Shown here in pieces: positions 58,021 to 64,000 of a DNA stretch of 64,000 nucleotides. Position 1 is the stretch's first letter, and each line of letters begins with the position of its first letter. Location of the stretch: assembly GCA_036346245.1 (NCBI GenBank), contig CM070767.1, positions 3,775,501 through 3,839,500 on the forward strand, given 5' to 3'. The notes below the pieces were generated by a model that searched no databases, was not told where the DNA came from, and was given only the letters and a program-made list of their open reading frames with translations. Source of the stretch: Bonia amplexicaulis (lineage: Eukaryota; Streptophyta; Magnoliopsida; Poales; Poaceae). Both the position numbers and the translations under genes were made by a program.

Positions 58021-58232
58021 GCACTGTTCTAAATAGCTTTTTATTTCGATCTTTTAGTTTCGAAAAGCTACAAATTATCCGGAACGGGTCACTTCTTAAT
58101 GGAATTTTTTTCTTTTTCCCTTTGCATTGTACCTAGAGATCTAAACACTATTCGTCTTCTGGCTTCTAAATTGTTGAAACCGAAAATAGTTTGACTTTTA
58201 GTTTCTAGAAACCAAAAGCTATTTAAAACACG
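58021..58232. mobile_element. MITE-like inverted-repeat element
   Basis: The left arm CACTGTTCTAAATAGCTTTT (58022) pairs with the right arm AAAAGCTATTTAAAACACGT (58213-58232). Further inside, TTTAGTTTCGAAAAGC pairs loosely with TTTAGTTTCTAGAAACC. No coding sequence. Confidence 0.6.
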
Positions 58233-58445
58233 TTAATCTTCTTAACACACTTTCCCTTTTTTTCTATTTGCATTATTTGTGAAGATATAACGGTGTTTTT
58301 TTTTTTTTTTTCTTCATTTTTATTTAATGAAATACCTCATAAAAAGTTAAAATCGCTACGATGCTATTTCAACCAAAAACCTAAAAAAAAAAAAGAATTG
58401 AATAGAGCCTAAAGTTTCGTTACTCTTGCGCATGGATCACTGGCT

Positions 58446-58691
58446 GTTGTTTTTGTTCTATCCTGCCAGGCCAGCCATATCCAAGACTATTAGCTCATTA
58501 TGTTCAAATATAGATAATACAAATAATAGATTAAACACATAAAAAGATAGAGAAAGAATTTCTGTCTTTTTTATTGCTTTCTTTTTTATAATTACAAGTT
58601 TACAATAATTGAGACCCTCTATTTATAGGCTAAGTAGAGAGGTGCCCACTAATGTGCTATGCTTGTAGGCCCAGGCCTAGTTTTCCCAACA
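58446..58691 (-). repeat. 3' LTR of the minus-strand copia element
   Basis: On the minus strand it runs TGTTGGG… to …AACAACA, ~246 bp, with a TATA-like CCTATAAATAGAGG (58635-58622). The inner border is certain from the purine tract. The outer border rests on the TGTTG/CAACA match only. Confidence 0.65.
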
Positions 58692-58989
58692 CTCCCTCTT
58701 GGACACTCATCCGACACATTCATGCCTCATTAAAACTCCATAAAAACCTAGTGAAAAAATTTAGAGAAAGAGTACATAATACATGTTATATTGTGTTGCA
58801 CGAATTACCTCATTAAAATCGTTGGCCGAGAAATTTCAGGAAAACTCGTCAAGGAAAAAGTGTACAATCCGTCCAATTTCATTTAATCTATAGAATTTAT
58901 TCTTTTGGTAATCCATCTTCATGATCAAGTTTTAATAGTAAGCTCAAGAAGAATCCCCACTAAGTTCTACACTTCTCTAAGTCTCATCA

Positions 58990-61900
58990 TTCCAATTCTA
59001 CGTACACATCTTTCAAAACTACATGATGGAAGTGACTTAGTGAATAAATATATGTAAGGATTTCACACAATTTAGTATATAGTACCTTAATTTCATCCAT
59101 AGTATATAGTACCTTAATTTCATCCATATTTTGCAATTCATGAGCATAGAAGAATTTAGAGTTGATATGCACTTCTGGGAAACCATCTGCACTTGTGCAA
59201 CATAGGCTGCATTATCTTCATAGATAATTGTGGGAGCTTGCACGATATTCAACCCACAAGACTACTGAATATGGTGAATCATTCATTGAAGCCAAGCACA
59301 TTCTTGTGCGGCTTCGTACAGTGCTATGATTTCCGAGTGGTTCGTCGAAATCGATATAAGACTTTGCTTAGACGATTTTCATGAAATTACGATTCTACCA
59401 CATAGAAATACAAAGTCTGTTTGTGACCTAGCTGTATACGGGTCTGATAGGTACTTGGTATCTGGATAGCTAGTCATATTCAGGTCTTGGCTCTTTCTGT
59501 AGAATAGTCTAAGATCTTTACTTCATTGGAGGTATCGAAAAATATCCTTAATTCCGTGCCAATGTTTTTGGTAGGTTTTGCACTATACCTTACTAATAGG
59601 TTTATGGCAAATGCAATCTCCGGTCTAGTGTAGATTATTAAATGTATAAGTACTCCTACTGCACTTAAGTATGGAAATTTGGTCCTAAGACCTCCTCCCC
59701 TTCTTCCCTAGGTCGGTATGGATCCTTGTCTTGCGGTAAAGATCTTCTGATCATCGTTACTTTCGATGGGTACGTCCTTTCAAAGCCGAACATTTATGTG
59801 TATGCAAATTGAAGCACTAATATCCCTTCAGGGTATGCTTAAACTGCAAAGCTAAATAATTTACCCAAATCTTTCATTTCGATCTTTGACTCCAAGTAAG
59901 AGCTTACTTCCTTTATATCTTCTAGGGTCCCGATAAATTCAGATCATCAACATATACTGAGATTATACAAAATCCATTCTGAGATCATCGTATAAATACG
60001 CAGGGACAATCTTCATTGTTCGTGTAGCATTTCTTGAATAGAAAGTCGCTTAAACGATTATACCACATTCTGTCTGATTGCTTAAGTCCAGACAGTGATT
60101 TTCTGAGTTTCACACTGTACATGTTTCTATTTGCTCTGTATTGGTTTGGGACAGGTATACCTTCAAGCACCTTCATATAAATGTTCGAATGCAAGTTTTC
60201 GTAAATGTATGCAGTTACCATATCTATCAATTTCAATTCTAAATTTAGGTTTACTACCATTGAGATTAAATATCTAAAAATAATACCACCCACGACCGGG
60301 GAATATGTTTCTTCATAATCAACTCCTAGGCATTGAGTGAAACCTTGTACAACAAGCCTTGCTTTATATCTTACAACTTTATTTTTCTCATTTCTCTTTT
60401 AAACAAATACCCACTTGTACCCTACGGGGTGCAGGAGGCATGCGGCTTACAGGCCCAAATACCTCTTTTTGTTCATAGATAATAATTCAGTTTCTATTGC
60501 CTTTTTCTAATCTTGCCAATCTGATCTTTTCTCACATTCAGCGAGTGATGCAGGCACTGGATCAAGATCGATGATTGTGGCAATATTTTTGCAAAATATA
60601 TATCAACATTGGTTGTTGTCCTATTCATGGATTCTCCCGTGTGCACATAGTTTATAGCTATTTCATCATGGGTTATTTCTTCTTGGGCTTCTACCTGCTC
60701 ACCGCTCCTTCTAGTTATGGGGGCAAGCCCCTTTAGTTTTTCAGCCATGATGTGTGCGCATACATTTATGCTGGTTTCTCCCTCTATGGAAATATTCAAA
60801 TCTGGTATGCCTTTCATTGAAGGTGTCATACTGATGTCAAGTCTCAACTGCTCCCCTTCTGGTTCTAGGGAATTTCAGTGATTGGCTGTGTCAACTCTTT
60901 CTTATCCTTTTTCACCAGGCATCCCCGGTTAGTTAGGATTCGAGGGGTTTGAGTTCTCGTCCTTTTATTCTGAGGTCTCTGGATGGGATTAGGGATACCT
61001 TCAATTTTCTTTGGTATTTCAACCCTCTCCGGTGCATTGCGAGTAGGCACATGCAATTTGGTCACACTTTTTAATTCACTAAAGCGGTCAAATAGTTAGT
61101 TTACTAATGCTTGCAAGTCAATGATCTTCCGGACGTCTCTATTTGCTTCACTAGTGTGCGGGTCATGTGCATGGATTCTCGTGACTTGCCACGTAACATT
61201 TCGATATTTTACATCAAGGAGTTGATTTTCTCCCACTATGTTAGAAAATTATCCTCACCAAATATACTATCAGCGAAATGGATGGCATGCAAATCTCCTA
61301 TCATAGGGTCCAAATACCTTATTATGGATGAGTCTCATAACACACGTATATCCCAAACTTTCGGAGAGGGCACAGTGCAGTACGCTATGGAGAGAGTATA
61401 GGTACATAAACTTTGCATCAAAACTTACGGAGATGAGAATTTTTTGGTACTAACCCTTGTGCTAATTGCATAAGTGAATGGTTGTTGTATGCCGATGGTA
61501 TAAAGTTGATGAGAGTTGCTCTATGCAGGACTGCATGTCCCCAACATGTAGTTGGTAAATTACAGTTCTACAAAAATGATCGGGCAATAAATTTAATTCT
61601 CTTAATTAATGATTCTGCTAGTCCATTCTGGGTGTGGACATGCGGTACAGAATACTCAACTTTAATTCTTATTGCCATGCAATAATCATCAAATATTTTT
61701 CAAGTAAATTCTCCGGTATTGTCCATTCTGATGGACTTTATATGATGATTAGGGAAATTTTTTTAATTTAAATTATCTATGAGATCAGTTTTGCGAAAGC
61801 ATGATTTCTCGTAGATAATAAATATATGTGCGACTATTTTGAGGAAGCATTGATAAGTACCATAAAATATTTAAATGGCCCTAACAATGGTTGTATAGGA

Positions 61901-62613
61901 CCGCAAATGTCTCCTTAGATGCATTTCATGAATGCAGGGATTTCATCCTTCACTTTCAGAGCAGAAGGTCTAGTAATGAACAAAAGGACTAGTAATGAAT
62001 TTCTCGGTGGCACATGCGTGGCACACAAAATCTTCTTGATTCGAAAAATTCTTTATATCGATATTATGTCATGTGAATTGTTAATTATATTTCTCATCAT
62101 TCTAAGACCTGTGTGGCCTAGTCTATCATGCTAGAGACAGAAGAGTTCCGAGTTTCTAAATATTGTTTTCAGAGTAGTATAGGTAAAATAAAAGAAGTCT
62201 TTCTAATACCTTTTTTCATTTGCCTCACACTTCGTAATGAGTAGGTAACCCTTACCATACTCTTCTTCGGTCTCAACATGAAAACCGTTAGTGCGAATAT
62301 CCTTGAAACTTAAGAGAATTTTAGTCGATTGTAGGTACAACAAGGCTTCTTGAATGACCAAAGTTGTGCCCATTAGGAGTATAATTGTGGCTCTTCCTGA
62401 GCCTATTATACAAGCATCGCTACCGACGATTGTTGTAAGGCTGCCAGCATTATTGCTAATCGATTGAAAGAATTTTGTCTCTCTCAAGATGGTATTCGTT
62501 GTGCCGCTGTCAGCTAAATACACTTTCTCCATAGGGCGCCACACACGTTCTAATATAAAGTATTTTATTAATATGTAGTAGAAGATAATCAACACATAAA
62601 TAAAATACTTCAA
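58990..62613 (-). pseudogene. copia pol (protease region to RNase H), degenerate
   Basis: 62613-62203 reads VYLADSGTTNTILRETKFF (protease/GAG-pre-integrase region, DSG motif). 62100-60900 holds integrase remnants in scattered frames. 60293-59985 is RT: GGIIFRYLISMVVNLNLELK, then LSGLKQSDRMWYNRL. 59450-58990 is the RNase H end (IVQAPTIIYEDNAAYVAQVQ). No continuous frame remains. Confidence 0.8.
59074..59127 (-). repeat. 27-bp tandem duplication inside the RNase H region
   Basis: Two exact copies of a 27-bp unit (AGTATATAGTACCTTAATTT plus 7 bases). On the minus strand this duplicates nine codons (MDEIKVLYT) in frame. Confidence 0.95.
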
Positions 62614-62869
62614 ATATCAAAACATATCATGCCATTATTAACTGAATAAATGAATGAATTATTCAGTATCATCCAACCATCATGAGAAAATAAATTGTTT
62701 AAGTACCGACAATGCAAAATCTAGCTTATTCCTTCCACACATTGAATGAATGACAATTAAAGTCTAAATGCATTCTGTGCATTAGACTGAATCTGCTAAA
62801 AAGCAAGAAACTTCTGCTGCTATCTTATAAAGGCTGAGATGCGCTTCCTGGGAAATCATGGCGGTGGTA

Positions 62870-63860
62870 GCTGTAATGTCAAGAGGGATGCTGCTGCAGG
62901 AGTGGAGTCAACCTGCATCGGTGCAGGCAGCTGCACAGAACTCTTCCCCTCAACGAAAGCAAAGTGGGTTTCATGCTGCCCTTTACCACCCTTCTTCTTC
63001 TTCTTGGCCTGGAAGGCATCGATGATGTGTTACGACTCTTTACAGATCCGCGACCAGTGCCCTCACTTGCCACACTTTGTGGTCTGGTCTTCCTGACCAT
63101 AGGGTTTGTCGTCTCGCTTTGGTTTGTTGGCTTTATTCTCCTGTGGAGCATTTGACTTGCCTTTCTGGGCTTCGGGCTTGCCCTTCCTTGCCTTTTTTTC
63201 ATTATAGGCTTTCGCACCTTCTAGCTCCCAGCGTTGGCCCCACAACTAGCGGGGCTCCTAGGTGACTGTGCGATAAAGTTTGTGCAGAGAACTTTATCTT
63301 GAGCCCCTGCAATCTGCATAATATCAATCAATTCAATATATTCCTTGTAGCCGCCTTGACGATAATTGCACGTAGACTGCACTACATTAGGGTGGAGAGG
63401 GTCTTCTCAATCTTTGGCTCATTTGTGATCTGTCTACTACAAAGTTGAAAATTGGTACAAATTCTGTGCAAAAGCAGAGTTGTATTCTCTAACTATCTTG
63501 AAGTCAGCAAATCTTAGTCGGATTCATTCTTGTTCTGCTTGAGAAAGAATGGTGTACTTTAGCTTCTCAAATCGCTTCTTTAATGCAGTCCATAATGCTA
63601 GCGCGTTCTTCTTTGCCATATACTCATTCGTGAGAGTAAGACAGAGGTGATGCCTGAGAAAGTGAAGTGTCTAATCGTTTTCCTCTGGTGTGGGTTTACC
63701 ATCCTAAGGTGCATCATTCCCAATGGCAACACCGAGTTTCTTGGCTCCAAGTACGATCTCGACATCGAAAGCCCAAGTCAAGTAATTTTTGCCATGTTGG
63801 GCCAGCTCTTTGAACTCCTAGTTCGTGATGTCTATCATCTACATATGCATGAAAGGAATA
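62870..63860 (-). pseudogene. copia gag with a stop codon inside the zinc knuckle
   Basis: The minus-strand frame 63245-63063 is Lys/Gln-rich (KKARKGKPEAQKGKSNAPQE) and runs into the CCHC knuckle KCGK-stop-GHWSRIC. The second Cys codon is TGA (63065-63063). Upstream, 63860-63250 holds the rest of gag in broken frames. The element cannot make full Gag. Confidence 0.75.
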
Positions 63861-64000
63861 TATAAATTTACTATAGATAAATATGCATAAAATAAATTAG
63901 ACAATGGTACAAAAGATTCTCATAATGTTCTAGAATTTTCTATGCATTTCTATAAATTTACTATTAATTTCAGTGTTTAAAGGCAATTTAAATAATTACG

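Larger units (their letters stand above)
58446..63900 (-). mobile_element. Ty1/copia retrotransposon, minus strand, cut by window edge
   Basis: Read on the minus strand, gag, protease region, integrase, RT and RNase H follow in order. They end at a purine tract CCAAGAGGGAG (58702-58692) directly before an LTR that starts TGTTGGGAAAAC at 58691. The 5' LTR and primer site lie beyond the window end. Stops and frameshifts are many. Confidence 0.85.

Noticed and set aside
1..64000. tRNA or rRNA genes
   Set aside because: No cloverleaf with A/B boxes and no rRNA stretch was recognised by eye; the TGGTATCAGAGC strings are retrotransposon primer sites.

Overview
The window is plant nuclear DNA from a grass (Poaceae). 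The grounds are split genes with GT-AG introns, two conserved plant genes, and a grass-type set of transposons (copia, gypsy, CACTA, hAT, LINE, MITEs). The TE families look rice-like (Oryza or a close relative), but the species cannot be fixed from the sequence.

Two conserved host genes are clear. At the left edge, on the + strand, is the large last exon of a WEB-family coiled-coil protein, closest to Arabidopsis TREPH1 (At5g55860). From 24899 down to 17233 on the minus strand is a complete eight-exon cystinosin homolog of 275 codons. All its splice sites and phases fit, and it has a TATA box. A third, unrecognised small gene (161 codons, TATA box 67 bases upstream) lies at 10898-11383. A broken copy of an hnRNP Q/LIF2-like RNA-binding protein gene sits at 3.9-4.2 kb.

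The rest is mobile DNA. 5.1-6.6 kb: copia remnant with an in-frame internal deletion. 7-15.7 kb: decayed LTR-like repeats carrying a 1.23-kb non-autonomous hAT element. 17.2-24.9 kb: the cystinosin gene, whose introns hold a Stowaway-like MITE, a second MITE split by a truncated LINE with its target duplication, and a second hAT element. 26.3-27.2 kb: hAT transposase C-terminus. 30.6-31.6 kb: short CACTA-like element. 32025-52877: a complete, very young Sirevirus-like copia element with 1.84-kb LTRs and TSD CGTAC. Its gag is split by a 9.5-kb CACTA element (35405-44903, TSD TGT) carrying a TNP2-type transposase gene and a Ulp1-like protease gene on the minus strand. 53.8-56.8 kb: short non-autonomous gypsy element with two LTRs. 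58.4 kb to the window end: copia element on the minus strand, cut by the window edge.

The Sirevirus and CACTA reading frames are broken many times. The same kind of small indel separates the two otherwise matching LTRs and falls mostly at CAG/CTG sites. Many of the apparent frameshifts may therefore be sequencing artefacts at methylated CHG sites rather than true decay. I found no new defence or biosynthetic system. The most useful observations are the nesting order, the indel pattern, the CACTA-internal copy of the terminal repeat array, and the hairpin-bearing hAT pair.
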